Shown here one piece after another: positions 18,199-27,055 of a stretch of 59,936 nucleotides of DNA (position 1 is the stretch's first letter; every line of letters begins with the position of its first letter). The notes under the pieces are model-generated. The model was not told where the DNA came from. It worked only from the letters and a program-made list of their open reading frames with translations, and made no database searches. The DNA is from Chloroflexota bacterium (lineage in GTDB: Bacteria; Chloroflexota; Anaerolineae; UBA4142; SHND01): contig JACQWQ010000065.1 in the NCBI GenBank assembly GCA_016209205.1, positions 1-59,936 on the forward strand, written 5' to 3'. Position numbers and translations under genes: made by a program.

Positions 18199-18555
18199 AT
18201 GCAGATAGAATTACCCGGGTGTTTGCGCGATGAATTTGAACGTCGCGCGCGCCAAGTCTATGCCAAGGACAGTGTGGCACGCGCGCTGGTCGAAGCCATT
18301 GAGTTGTGGCTCGCGCAGCACCGCGAAAATCTCATCGAGCCGGAACGCGCCGCGGACGATCAAGCGTACGCTTTGCTTGCGGCTGAATTGGAGCGCAATC
18401 ACGCCGGCAAGTGGGCGGTGATTGCGCACGGGAAACTGCAAGGAGTTGGCGATTCGATTGACCAAGTTGCGGCGCTGGCGACAACCGCGCGCGACCGGCT
18501 AATCTTTCAGGTTGGCGCGACACGCCCCCCAGAGGTGGAATTCGGATGGCACTGA
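18199..18555 (+). CDS. RHH-like plus DUF5678-type protein, possible antitoxin
   Basis: ATG 18199 follows GGAGGTGAAAGATA. The first ~40 residues (MQIELPGCLRDEFERRARQV) look like a ribbon-helix-helix or similar dimerising unit. The C-terminal part with GKWAVIAHGKLQGVGDSIDQ matches the DUF5678 pattern, often found beside TA genes. 118 residues. It is the first gene behind a good promoter and may be transcribed with the following TA pair. Its function is unknown. Confidence 0.6.
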   Translation: MQIELPGCLRDEFERRARQVYAKDSVARALVEAIELWLAQHRENLIEPERAADDQAYALLAAELERNHAGKWAVIAHGKLQGVGDSIDQVAALATTARDRLIFQVGATRPPEVEFGWH

Positions 18556-18644
18556 GCATGGCATGATTTGTTGGGATACGCCTGACCGTCTGGCGTTGGG
18601 ATTGAGGGCCAAGCTCTGTCGAGCAATTGGGAATCGAGGTTGAG

Positions 18645-18875
18645 ATGTTGACACAACAAGATCTGGTCGTGCAAGAGTTGAGGACGTTGCGCGATGACCA
18701 AGTGGGCGAGGTGCTTGACTTTATCCGCTTTCTCAAGTTTCGCAGCGTCAGCGACCAAGAATTGCGAAACGAGTTTTGGCGCGCGGTGAATCAGGCGCGC
18801 GACATTGCGGCGGCGCGCGGGATTACCGAGGATGACATTGCAGAAGAAATCCGACAGGTGCGAGCCGAGCAATGA
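18645..18875 (+). CDS. Antitoxin of a PIN toxin pair (DUF2281-like)
   Basis: ATG 18645 (MLTQQDLVVQ) has GAGG five bases before it and is preferred over TTG 18627. The 76-residue product has the helical LRTLRDDQVGEVLDFIRFLK block of DUF2281-type antitoxins and a tail ARDIAAARGITEDDIAEEIR that is usual in antitoxins paired with PIN toxins. Its stop overlaps the toxin start (ATGA), so the two are translationally coupled. Confidence 0.75.
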   Translation: MLTQQDLVVQELRTLRDDQVGEVLDFIRFLKFRSVSDQELRNEFWRAVNQARDIAAARGITEDDIAEEIRQVRAEQ

Positions 18876-19285
18876 GAATCGTACTGGACACGAGTGTTCT
18901 GGTTTCGATGATTCTCGGCGGCACGGTCGGAGAATTGATTGACGAGTGGGACGCGGACAATTTCCAGGTGATTGCGAGCGCAGAAGTTGTCACCGAGTAC
19001 GCGCGTGTCTTGGCGCGTCCAAAATTTGGACTGACGCGTGACATTGTCGAAGCGATTCTCGGTTATGTTCAACGCAAGATCGAATTTGTTGCGCCGACGG
19101 AACAAATCGCGGTAATTGAGGATGACCCCAAAGACGATATGTTTTTGGCATGTGCCGCAGCCGTTCAAACGGATTACATCGTCAGTGGTGATCAACACTT
19201 GTTGGCGTTGGGTAATTTTCGCGGGATTCCCATTATCACACCGCGCGCTTTTTTGGACCTTCTTGAGAAATCAAAGCGAAAATAA
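18872..19285 (+). CDS. PIN-domain toxin (COG1569-like)
   Basis: The 137-residue protein has the PIN nuclease acidic set: first Asp in RIVLDTSVLVSMIL, a Glu in VVTEYARVLARP, a DPKDDMFLACA motif and YIVSGDQHLLALG, then the typical FRGIPIITPRAFLDLL end. PIN toxins are Mg-dependent RNases. All key residues are visible, so the toxin should be active. It lies six bases before hsdS, an unusual place for a TA pair, inside a type I restriction locus. Confidence 0.85.
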   Translation: MRIVLDTSVLVSMILGGTVGELIDEWDADNFQVIASAEVVTEYARVLARPKFGLTRDIVEAILGYVQRKIEFVAPTEQIAVIEDDPKDDMFLACAAAVQTDYIVSGDQHLLALGNFRGIPIITPRAFLDLLEKSKRK

Positions 19286-19290
19286 CCACG

Positions 19291-20673
19291 ATGGAACGAT
19301 TCGAGTTGCCTGATGGGTGGCAATGGGCTCCATTAGCCGATGTTGCACAAATCGGCGCGGAGCAGGTTTTTCCGAAACGCGAACCGACAAAGCAATTCAA
19401 CTATATCGCGCTAGAGAACATTGAATCAGGCACAGGATGCTTGACGAATTTTGCAGCGCCGCGTGGCAGTGAAATTGGAAGTAACAAATATCGTTTTACC
19501 AACAAGCATGTGCTCTATGGGAAATTGCGTCCCTATCTTCGCAAAGCATTTTTGCCCGAATTTGACGGCATCAGCGCAACTGACCTTTTGCCACTCCTGC
19601 CCAACGACAATGTTCTTGAGCGTAGATTTCTCTTTCAATGGCTGCTTTCACCGTTCATACTCGAGTATGTAGTAGCCAAACAGACGGGCGTGAAAATGCC
19701 GCGTCTTCGTACGCCCGATCTCGAATCATTGCCAGTCCCAATTCCCCCTCTTCCCGAACAACACCGCATCGTCAAGAAAATCGAATCCCTTTTTGCAGAA
19801 GCGCGCACGGCACGCGCCGCGCTGGATCGCGCCGAACCGCTGTTGAAAAAATTTCGCCAAGCAGTGTTATCCGCCGCGTTTCGCGGGGAACTCACCGAAC
19901 GCGATGCGAATGATGAACCTGCCTCGCTGCTGCTCGAACGCATTCGCGCGGAACGACGCGAAAAATGGGAAGCCGATTTGCGCGCCAAAGGCCAAGACCC
20001 GACGAAAGCGAAATATGTGGAAGCGGAATCGCCAGACACGCGCGAGTTGGGAGAGTTGCCGAAAGGGTGGGTTTGGGTATCTCTGAGCGAAGTCGCAGAA
20101 ATCCGTAATGGCGTAACAAAGGGGCGTGACCTTGCACGTTACAAGACGTTAGAAGTCCCTTATCTTCGAGTTGCTAATGTTCAAGACGGCTATCTGGATT
20201 TACGTGCGGTCAAAACGATTAAGATCAAAGAGGAGGAACTGGAAAAATATCGTTTGAAAAGAAATGACGTTCTTTTCACCGAAGGCGGTGATCGAGACAA
20301 ACTTGGACGAGGAACAATTTGGCATGATGAGATAAGTATCTGTGTCCATCAAAATCATATCCACTGCGCACGACTTGTAACCCAGTTCGTATTGCCCGAA
20401 TGGATAACATTTGCAAGCACATTGTCGTACGCGCGCGATTATTTCTGGAATTCCGCAAGCCAAACCGTGAATCTTGCATCATTGAATGCTACAAGTTTGA
20501 AGGCATTTTGTTTTCCCCTCGCACCAGTAGCAGAACAACAACGCATTGTCGAGCGCATCGAAGCGTTGTTCACGCAGGCGGAGCAAATTGAGCACGCGGT
20601 AGAGATTGCGCGGCGGCGCGCAGAACAAGTGGAGCAGGCGATTTTAGCGCGGGCGTTTCGGGGGGAGTTATGA
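19291..20673 (+). CDS. hsdS: Type I restriction-modification specificity subunit
   Basis: The 460-residue protein has two target-recognition domains, each starting with LPxGW (LPDGWQWAPLADVAQIG; LPKGWVWVSLSEVAEIR) and each followed by a conserved spacer helix pair (PPLPEQHRIVKKIESLFAEA; VAEQQRIVERIEALFTQAEQ), with the repeated ending AAFRGEL/ARAFRGEL. Length and symmetry are normal. It would pick the DNA site for HsdM, but hsdM is truncated and no hsdR is present in the window, so the system is orphaned or dead. ATG 19291 is just after the PIN toxin gene. Confidence 0.9.
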   Translation: MERFELPDGWQWAPLADVAQIGAEQVFPKREPTKQFNYIALENIESGTGCLTNFAAPRGSEIGSNKYRFTNKHVLYGKLRPYLRKAFLPEFDGISATDLLPLLPNDNVLERRFLFQWLLSPFILEYVVAKQTGVKMPRLRTPDLESLPVPIPPLPEQHRIVKKIESLFAEARTARAALDRAEPLLKKFRQAVLSAAFRGELTERDANDEPASLLLERIRAERREKWEADLRAKGQDPTKAKYVEAESPDTRELGELPKGWVWVSLSEVAEIRNGVTKGRDLARYKTLEVPYLRVANVQDGYLDLRAVKTIKIKEEELEKYRLKRNDVLFTEGGDRDKLGRGTIWHDEISICVHQNHIHCARLVTQFVLPEWITFASTLSYARDYFWNSASQTVNLASLNATSLKAFCFPLAPVAEQQRIVERIEALFTQAEQIEHAVEIARRRAEQVEQAILARAFRGEL

Positions 20674-20696
20674 CTACTTCGGTTTGATTTTACAAT

Positions 20697-20726
20697 AAAG
20701 AACTCGCCTCAAAAGGCAAGTTCTTT
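20697..20726. terminator. Convergent terminator between hsdS and the RelE-type gene
   Basis: AAAGAACTCGCCT (20697-20709) pairs with AGGCAAGTTCTTT (20714-20726) across CAAA with one mismatch, with A/T-rich flanks. It serves both strands. Confidence 0.8.
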
Positions 20727-20728
20727 AT

Positions 20729-21007
20729 TTATGCATCTCGTTCGGTTGGATCGTGCGGTCCAATATCCGTAAACGCGCAATACGTTTCACCCGTCTCGAT
20801 ATTTGTCAGGTAGCGAAAAATGAAACGATAAAATTCATCCACGCGCCCCTCCCAAATATCTTTTTTGCCCTTCATTTTTTTGATCACTAACGAAGGATGA
20901 CGTGGATTATCTCTAAACAAAGAGAAGGCTTTCTTCGCCTTCTCTTGAATATGCGCGGGCAATCTGCTATAGGATTTGTGAAAGCGCCGCGTGCGGATGT
21001 ATCTCAT
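20729..21007 (-). CDS. RelE-superfamily toxin
   Basis: 92 residues: RRFHKSYSRLPAHIQEKAKK, then HPSLVIKKMKGKKDIWEGRV, then DEFYRFIFRYL and TYCAFTDIGPHD. This is the typical layout of a small RelE/YafQ-like group with a basic helix-loop before the beta sheet. Expected to act as a ribosome-dependent or independent mRNase; not provable here. It is the last gene of a three-gene minus-strand operon and overlaps its antitoxin by four bases (ATGA). Confidence 0.8.
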   Translation of the reverse strand: MRYIRTRRFHKSYSRLPAHIQEKAKKAFSLFRDNPRHPSLVIKKMKGKKDIWEGRVDEFYRFIFRYLTNIETGETYCAFTDIGPHDPTERDA

Positions 21008-21297
21008 TCATCTTCAAGTGGATCATCCAACGAATTAATGAAATCATCCATCGAATCAAAAACCTGAAAGCGTCCCAGGTGCAAGTCTTGCTCTGCTTCG
21101 CGCTCTCGTTCTTGCCATACAGGAGTAAAGTAGTACGACTGTGACTCGTCGGAAGGATTTAACAGGAATCTGATAAGATTTACGACATTGACGTTGTCCA
21201 AACGCGCAGCATTCGTTGTCATCGCAAGCATAAAGGGCATCGCTTGACTGGAATAGGAATGAGACGCGTTCGGATTGGTGTTGCTAGTCCAAATCAT
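21004..21297 (-). CDS. Antitoxin-like protein with unusual N-terminus
   Basis: 97 residues. The C-terminal half (VWQEREREAEQDLHLGRFQV, then FDSMDDFINSLDD) matches the toxin-neutralising tail of small antitoxins. The N-terminal half (SNTNPNASHSYSSQAMPFML) is Asn/Ser-rich and does not look like a usual DNA-binding domain. It overlaps both its neighbours by four bases, so protease, antitoxin and toxin are translated as one coupled unit. Confidence 0.65.
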   Translation of the reverse strand: MIWTSNTNPNASHSYSSQAMPFMLAMTTNAARLDNVNVVNLIRFLLNPSDESQSYYFTPVWQEREREAEQDLHLGRFQVFDSMDDFINSLDDPLEDE

Positions 21298-22286
21298 TGT
21301 GTCATCTCACTTTCTACTTTTCGGGTGCGCCACTGCTGACCGCTTTGTCCCAGATTGATCTCGTGAGTTTGCGGATTTGCCTGAATGAGTATGTTGCTTT
21401 CAAAACAATGACTGAGTTCTAAACTCTCAATATATGCCTGGCTGACGGTAATAGAAATCGGTTGTTTATCCTTGAGCAGCTCATTCGGATCAAATGGTTT
21501 TGCTAATTCAAGGTCTTGGGTATATGACTGGAACAGTGCTGACATCGCTTTTTCTGTCGGCTCATCTGCGTATTCAATGATTTCTTTGAAACCAATTATG
21601 TCCCTGGCTTCGCGCCGATTAATTAAATGATTATGAGAAGAAAGGAGCTGTGAGAGGTTGGTGACGATTTCGGTGAGTTGCGTCTCGTATTTGGGGTCAT
21701 TGAGCGTGAATTGAAGCATCTTGCGCGCGAGCCGACGCACGCGGGCATGGCTGCGATTGAGGGACCCAAGAATTTGAGGCTTGATTTCCTTTGTCAAGAT
21801 TGCCAACACTTCGCTCAAGGGCTGAGATTCCGCAATCCCAACTTTTTCCTTGGCGAATTCGATAAAACTCATCACGTCTTCAACAGAATAATTTTGGCGC
21901 TGCGCTTCGGTGACAAACGTCCCTTCTGGATCAATGGGACTGAGCTGAGACAACGGCGTCATGACAATTTTGTTTGCGCCGAGAGACAACAAGGTAGCAG
22001 CGCTCAATGCTTTAGATGGAACAAGAACTTCTAAATAGTTGCAGTATTCTCGTACAAGATTTAACAGAGGCCAAGGAGCGTCGAGATTGCCTCCGCTACT
22101 GTAGAGAAACAACGATAATTTTTCGACCTTCCCAATCGCTTGTAGCGTTTGATAAAAGAGAGGGAGAACGTCCAAAGCGATTTGTGCAACAAATGGTTGC
22201 CGGTCGCTTGTAAGATAAGCGACTACGCGAGTATTCCGAACTTGTTCCAGATCCCGAATTAAACTAGAACGCATGTTTGAGTCCAT
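21294..22286 (-). CDS. SDH_sah-family ClpP-class serine protease
   Basis: The crotonase-like fold of SDH_sah proteases is clear: FVAQIALDVLPLFYQTL, then LFLYSSGGNLDAPWPLLNLV (oxyanion-type SGG), then VPSKALSAATLLSLGANKIV with the likely nucleophile Ser in ALSAATLLSLGA, then LSQLSPIDPEG. The C-terminal third is helical and may bind substrate. About 330 residues from ATG 22286 (MDSNMRSSL); ATG 22322 is also possible. Its coupling to a TA pair suggests that it degrades the antitoxin or senses a cellular signal, which is inference. Confidence 0.8.
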   Translation of the reverse strand: MDSNMRSSLIRDLEQVRNTRVVAYLTSDRQPFVAQIALDVLPLFYQTLQAIGKVEKLSLFLYSSGGNLDAPWPLLNLVREYCNYLEVLVPSKALSAATLLSLGANKIVMTPLSQLSPIDPEGTFVTEAQRQNYSVEDVMSFIEFAKEKVGIAESQPLSEVLAILTKEIKPQILGSLNRSHARVRRLARKMLQFTLNDPKYETQLTEIVTNLSQLLSSHNHLINRREARDIIGFKEIIEYADEPTEKAMSALFQSYTQDLELAKPFDPNELLKDKQPISITVSQAYIESLELSHCFESNILIQANPQTHEINLGQSGQQWRTRKVESEMTQ

Positions 22287-22365
22287 GAGCAAACGCTTAT
22301 CCCCGCAGGCGAGTATATTCATCTACTTTGTAATGTCAACTGTCTGTGAAATGTAATACCGAAAC

Positions 22366-22445
22366 AGGGACAGGTTTCAATACACCTTTGTCCAAAAGGG
22401 TCAAATGCTCTCGGTTTCCCGTGCACATTGAAACCAACTGTCCCT
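22366..22445. mobile_element. 80-bp MITE-like inverted-repeat element
   Basis: AGGGACAGGTTTCAAT at the left end is matched in inverted form at 22427-22445 (ATTGAAACC, two bases, CTGTCCCT), with a small indel. It lies between divergent genes and may carry or interrupt their promoters. A separate hairpin (CATCCCGCGT, 13 bases, ACGCGGGATG) stands at 22573-22605 in the leader of the endonuclease gene. Confidence 0.45.
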
Positions 22446-22678
22446 TGTGATACAATTTTGCCAATTGAATATAGCAACTCTCGAAACGTTCGCTCAGTCA
22501 AGAGTTTTGATTGCGACATAGCACAACATGCGCAAGGCGCAGCTCGCCTCGTGCGATGACGTTGTTCTCTCTCATCCCGCGTTGGCATTTGCCCGACGCG
22601 GGATGTGTTTTTTCGGCATCCCCAACGCCCATCAATGGGTGCAAGGACACACTGCTTGATTCATGGGAGGTCACACTC

Positions 22679-24274
22679 ATGGCGAACTTTTCTACCACTA
22701 CGATGAGCGCGGTCGCGCGCGAGGAAGCAAAACGGCGGCGTCAAATTGAAGCCGCCCAAAAACGCCAGAAACAGGCGCAGCAAAAAGCCGCCCGCGAAGC
22801 GGAACGGGCACGCTTGCTGCAAAACAAACTCGATAAACAACGCTACCTGCAAGGACGGACCGACGAAACCGATGAATTGAATCAAGAGCTGGAAGAGCGC
22901 GTAACCGCTTTGCAAACTGTTTTAGAACACACGCTGGACATTAACGACACGATTGATTTTGATTCGCTGCGCGTCAAGGAATCGTATCAATCCATTCCCA
23001 TTCCCCACGAGATTTTGACCGCCAAGCTCGCCCCGCGGCGCGACGAGTTCACTACCAAAGTCAAAGCGCCGGGGCTATTCGAGAATGCGCTGGGACTCAA
23101 AGGGCGTTATCAAAAAGAAATGCAGGCAGCCGAAGAACAATACCAAGCCGCGCTGCGCGCGTACACCCAAAACGATAATGAGCGCCAAAAGCGTCTCGCC
23201 GAATTGCAAGCGCAGGAGGAAGCCGCGCGCAAAGCGTTTCTGCAAAAGGTAGAGCAGCGTGAGAGGGAAGTGAGCGAATTGGAAGCGAGTTATAAAGCGA
23301 GGGATGGCGCAGCGGTGCTTGCCTACAACTCGATGGTGCTCGAACGCTCGGACTATCCCGAAGATTTCCCGCAGCAATTTCGGTTGGCGTATGCTGCCGA
23401 AGCCCAAGAATTGGTCATTGAATATGAGCTGCCCGGGGTCGGCGTAATTCCAGGGATGACCGAATACAAGTACGTGAAATCCAAAGACGCCATCGAAGGG
23501 AAACCACGTAAAGCCGCCGAAGTGAGAACGCTCTATCAAGACATTGTCGCCGCCGTTGCCCTGCGCACGGTGCATGAGGTCTATGAAGCGGATCAAGGAC
23601 AGCATTTGAGCGTGGTCACGTTTAACGGCTTTGTGCAAACCGTAGACCCGGCAACCGGAAAAGATATTCGCCCGCATTTGGTTTCCGTCCGCGCCACCCG
23701 CGAGCAATTCGCCGAAATCAATCTTGCGCGCGTGGACAAACGCGCCTGCTTGCGGAATCTGGGCGCGCAAGTATCCCCACAGCCCGAAGCCCTGCAGCCA
23801 GTGAAACCGGTCGTTGAATTTGAAATGGTGGACAAGCGGTTCATCGAAGCGGGTGACGTGATCGGCGATTTGGAATCACGCCCCAACCTGATGGATTTGA
23901 AACCGGCTGAATTTGAAACGCTGGTGAGCAATCTCTTTGGCAAAATGGGATTGGAAACACGTTTGACGCGCGCCTCGCGTGACGGCGGCGTAGACGTGGT
24001 TGCGTATGACACACGCCCCGTGCTCGGCGGCAAAGTCGTGATTCAGGCAAAGCGGTACAAAAACACCGTCGGCGTCTCGGCGCTTCGCGATCTCTACGGG
24101 ACAATGATGAACGAGGGCGCGAACAAAGGCATTATTGTGGCGACGAGTTCTTATGGTTCGGACGCGTACGAGTTTTCCAAAGACAAACCGATCGAGTTGA
24201 TTGATGGCGGAGGGTTGCTCTATTTGCTAGAGCAAGTCGGTGTAAGGGCGCGGATCGTATTGCCGCAGGAATAA
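22679..24274 (+). CDS. Coiled-coil protein with C-terminal Mrr-type restriction endonuclease domain
   Basis: ATG 22679 follows GGGAGG. The first ~250 residues are charged coiled coil (EEAKRRRQIEAAQKRQKQAQ; YQAALRAYTQNDNERQKRLA). A middle beta-rich domain follows (QELVIEYELPGVGVIPGM, later LSVVTFNGFVQTVDPATGKD). The last ~110 residues form a PD-(D/E)xK Mrr-cat domain: EFETLVSNLFGKMGLETRLT, GGVDVVAYDT with the catalytic Asp, KVVIQAKRYKN with the QxK pair, and GIIVATSSYGSDAYEF. Likely cuts modified or foreign DNA. About 531 residues; the same architecture occurs in scattered bacteria and phage-defence islands. Divergent from the protease-TA operon. Confidence 0.85.
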   Translation: MANFSTTTMSAVAREEAKRRRQIEAAQKRQKQAQQKAAREAERARLLQNKLDKQRYLQGRTDETDELNQELEERVTALQTVLEHTLDINDTIDFDSLRVKESYQSIPIPHEILTAKLAPRRDEFTTKVKAPGLFENALGLKGRYQKEMQAAEEQYQAALRAYTQNDNERQKRLAELQAQEEAARKAFLQKVEQREREVSELEASYKARDGAAVLAYNSMVLERSDYPEDFPQQFRLAYAAEAQELVIEYELPGVGVIPGMTEYKYVKSKDAIEGKPRKAAEVRTLYQDIVAAVALRTVHEVYEADQGQHLSVVTFNGFVQTVDPATGKDIRPHLVSVRATREQFAEINLARVDKRACLRNLGAQVSPQPEALQPVKPVVEFEMVDKRFIEAGDVIGDLESRPNLMDLKPAEFETLVSNLFGKMGLETRLTRASRDGGVDVVAYDTRPVLGGKVVIQAKRYKNTVGVSALRDLYGTMMNEGANKGIIVATSSYGSDAYEFSKDKPIELIDGGGLLYLLEQVGVRARIVLPQE

Positions 24275-24283
24275 TCGAGGACG

Positions 24284-24329
24284 CAAATCAAAAGAGCGCA
24301 GCCCTCACGAGTTGCGCTCTTTTGATTTG
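24284..24329. terminator. Intrinsic terminator after the endonuclease gene
   Basis: AAATCAAAAGAGCGCA pairs perfectly with TGCGCTCTTTTGATTT over a 12-base loop, 10 bases past the stop at 24274. A/T runs on both sides also serve the opposite strand. Confidence 0.85.
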
Positions 24330-24428
24330 TTTGTAGACAATCCTGCCATCGTTCGGAAATTTCATACCAATGCCGCGGGGGCGCGTTTCAACTTTCGTGC
24401 TTGCGTGGGCTGATTGGAATACGGACGA

Positions 24429-26750
24429 TCACGCCAATTCAAACAACGGTCCCCAATACACCCGCGCCGGTTTTTCCGCGATGCGCTTGCGAATCGGTTC
24501 CAGCGGCAATTCGCGCGTCATCCATTGATGCAGCATTTCTGCGTTCATGCCGAACGGCGTGAGAATCGTTTCTACCGCGCGCAGCAACAATTCCGTATAA
24601 CGCGCCACATCGTAGCCCGTCGCGCCGTTGCACAACTCCCACGCGTGCGCGCGGTCTGCCGCACAATGCGCGTCGTAATTCATAATCACATACTTGACGC
24701 TCTCGCCGGGATGCAGCGTTACACCGCACGCCTCCAACTGCTGCGCGACCAGCGCGTTCAACGTCGCGCTTTTGTATTCGCCCGGATTGCGCGAGAGATA
24801 ATAGGTCAACACCAATTCGCGCAAGGGCACCTGTCCCGCGCGCAAACGGTCCACTTCGCGCGCCACAATGTTCAACACGCGCGGCAGCGCTTCGGCCACC
24901 TCTTGGCGCGTGGCGCACAAGGCAAGTTCGTCCAACATTTCTTGCTGTACCTTTTTAATCCAGCGCGGCGTATCGCGGCGGCGCAGTTCGATGCCGCGCA
25001 CTTTGAGTTCGCCGCTCTGCATCACGCCGAAATAGCGGTTTGGCACCGCGCGGCGTTCGTCTACGCGCGACGGCAGAAATGCGACCCATTTGTAAATCCC
25101 TTCCAGCGCAATGGGCAGACCTGTTGCGCGTTCAACGTCGGCGACGAGAGATTCATATTCCACTTCTGTCGCCCCCATTCGCTTGATCCACAACGAATCG
25201 GTCAACATGTGCAGCACGCGAAAGCCGCGCGCTTCGACGACCTCTTTCGCGCGCAACAAAACCGCACGTCCGAACGCCGTCACTGCTTCGTGCGCTTCGA
25301 TGCGCCCGAAACGCGCGTTCTTGTAGCCGAGATAGCCAAAGCATGTCACCAAAATCCATTTGTGCGCCGACGCGCAGCGCCGATAAAATTCGCGCGTGGT
25401 TTCGTCCAAAGCAGCGCACATGGCTTTTTTCAACGCAATGCGTTTTTGTAAAAGCGGTTCGAGCGTTTCGGGAATCAAGCCGCGCTGTTTTTGACACAAG
25501 GCATAACCGATTTGCGGCACGCGATGAGCGGGGCAGCACGCGCAGTGCACCGTCTCGTACGAGATGTTGAAATGCGTCATGATCGCGGGATACATCGAAA
25601 CAAAATCGAGTTCCGCCACCTCGTGATGCAATCCTTTGATGGGCTGGTAGGTCAAGCCGCCCTGATCCGACTGCAATAAATCCAGCGCGGTCTTGAACGT
25701 TTCGGGCTGCCGCTTGCGCCACGGAATCAGGTATTCGCGCCGATACGCCGTTGCAATTTCCATCGCGCTGATTGCCGAACCGGTTGACGTGCGCGCCACC
25801 TGCTGCACGGGACGCTGACTGAGGCGCGCGATTTCAAAGATGCCTTCCAAACCGTATTCGTCCTCCAGAAATGCATTGTGCCGGTCGAGGTGCCAGCGTC
25901 CCGCCAACATACACGCCGACGCTTTGAACATGACGCGTCCGTACGACCAATAGGACTGCGCGCGTCGCGTTTGCATTTCGCACTGCGGGTCGCGATGGAG
26001 CGGCAGTTCCACGCCGTAACGCCGCGCGAGGTTTATCAATTGCGGCAAAAGAAACGAATCGCCCCATGCCGTCAAGAGCACGTCGGGATCGTAACGCCGT
26101 AAATGATTGGCAACACTCAACACCAGTTCGCGCGGCGACTCCCACGCGACCGTGTAGGTGTAACCCTCATAGCCGATTTCTAACGGCGCGCGGTAGCCGT
26201 GATTCGGATCGCGGGAATCGTCTTGCGATTCCAACGCGCCTTCCAGGCGCAGCGTCATCACGCGCAGCGGCGGCAGCGCATAGTTCAGGTCCCACGGCGA
26301 ATCGAGTGCGTGCATTTCCAGAATGCGGTCGTCCGCATCCACACATACTTGACAGCGCGCGAGTGGAAACACCTTGCGCTCGAAAAAATACAGCTGCGCG
26401 AGGGTGAGGTCGGCATTGTAATATTCGCACGCGGGAAACGTGGCGCTGACACGACGCACGACACGCGCGTATTGACACGGATCGTTGACCTGCACGCGCA
26501 AGACCACGCGCACCGTACGCATCAACGGTTCATAGCGTTCGGCGCGCTGCAATGTGACAGGTAATCGCGCGCGCGCGAGCCATTCGCATACGGCGCGCAG
26601 TTCGGCGGACGAGCCGCCGACATAAAAAACGGGCTGTAAGGAATCGCGCAATTGATGAGCGATGCCTTCTGCATCAATGAGCCAAACATGGATTTCGCCC
26701 GCGTGCCCGTATACATCAAAGAGCCAACCTTCCAAATTACGCGCCGTCAT
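24429..26750 (-). CDS. Family-B DNA polymerase with degraded exonuclease and altered motif C
   Basis: Motif A is AELDFVSMYPAIM, motif B is KWILVTCFGYLGYKNARFG (normally KxxxNSxYG), and motif C is LHMLTDSLWI where YxDTDS is usual: the second, metal-binding Asp remains but the first is Leu. The 3'-5' exonuclease motifs are lost: the ExoI DIE appears as TLRLEG and the ExoII Asp is missing in WGDSFLLPQL. 773 residues from ATG 26750, which overlaps the upstream stop (ATGA). A non-proofreading repair or translesion polymerase is the likeliest role. It forms a coupled cassette with the two upstream genes, including a RecA-like protein. Confidence 0.85.
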   Translation of the reverse strand: MTARNLEGWLFDVYGHAGEIHVWLIDAEGIAHQLRDSLQPVFYVGGSSAELRAVCEWLARARLPVTLQRAERYEPLMRTVRVVLRVQVNDPCQYARVVRRVSATFPACEYYNADLTLAQLYFFERKVFPLARCQVCVDADDRILEMHALDSPWDLNYALPPLRVMTLRLEGALESQDDSRDPNHGYRAPLEIGYEGYTYTVAWESPRELVLSVANHLRRYDPDVLLTAWGDSFLLPQLINLARRYGVELPLHRDPQCEMQTRRAQSYWSYGRVMFKASACMLAGRWHLDRHNAFLEDEYGLEGIFEIARLSQRPVQQVARTSTGSAISAMEIATAYRREYLIPWRKRQPETFKTALDLLQSDQGGLTYQPIKGLHHEVAELDFVSMYPAIMTHFNISYETVHCACCPAHRVPQIGYALCQKQRGLIPETLEPLLQKRIALKKAMCAALDETTREFYRRCASAHKWILVTCFGYLGYKNARFGRIEAHEAVTAFGRAVLLRAKEVVEARGFRVLHMLTDSLWIKRMGATEVEYESLVADVERATGLPIALEGIYKWVAFLPSRVDERRAVPNRYFGVMQSGELKVRGIELRRRDTPRWIKKVQQEMLDELALCATRQEVAEALPRVLNIVAREVDRLRAGQVPLRELVLTYYLSRNPGEYKSATLNALVAQQLEACGVTLHPGESVKYVIMNYDAHCAADRAHAWELCNGATGYDVARYTELLLRAVETILTPFGMNAEMLHQWMTRELPLEPIRKRIAEKPARVYWGPLFELA

Positions 26751-27052
26751 GTGCGAATCACGCCTTGCGCTTGCCACAACGCGGCGAGTTCTTGTGCCAG
26801 GTCAGGATGCCGCGCCAAAACCGTTTCGAGCGCGACGACGCGTTTCAAGATGCCAATGTGCATTGCCAACGCAAAGAGTTGAAACGGTTCGGGCGATGCC
26901 GCGTACGCAATCGGCGCGGACTGGAAATAGACCATTGCCAACAGTTCGCGCGCGAGCTCTTGGTCTTCGCGCCGCTGTGCGCGGACAAAACGCGCGCATT
27001 CCTGTTCAAACTCGCGAATGAGCTGCGTCGCCGTTGATAAAGTGTGTCCCAT
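26747..27052 (-). CDS. Small helical protein of the PolB cassette
   Basis: 101 residues, nearly all helical (TATQLIREFEQECARFVRAQ; ALAMHIGILKRVVALETVLA), no Cys, no membrane segment. It starts three bases after the RecA-like stop and its stop overlaps the polymerase start, so it is co-translated with both. I know no name for it. The placement suggests a bridging or regulatory subunit between the ATPase and polymerase. Confidence 0.65.
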   Translation of the reverse strand: MGHTLSTATQLIREFEQECARFVRAQRREDQELARELLAMVYFQSAPIAYAASPEPFQLFALAMHIGILKRVVALETVLARHPDLAQELAALWQAQGVIRT

Positions 27053-27055
27053 GGC

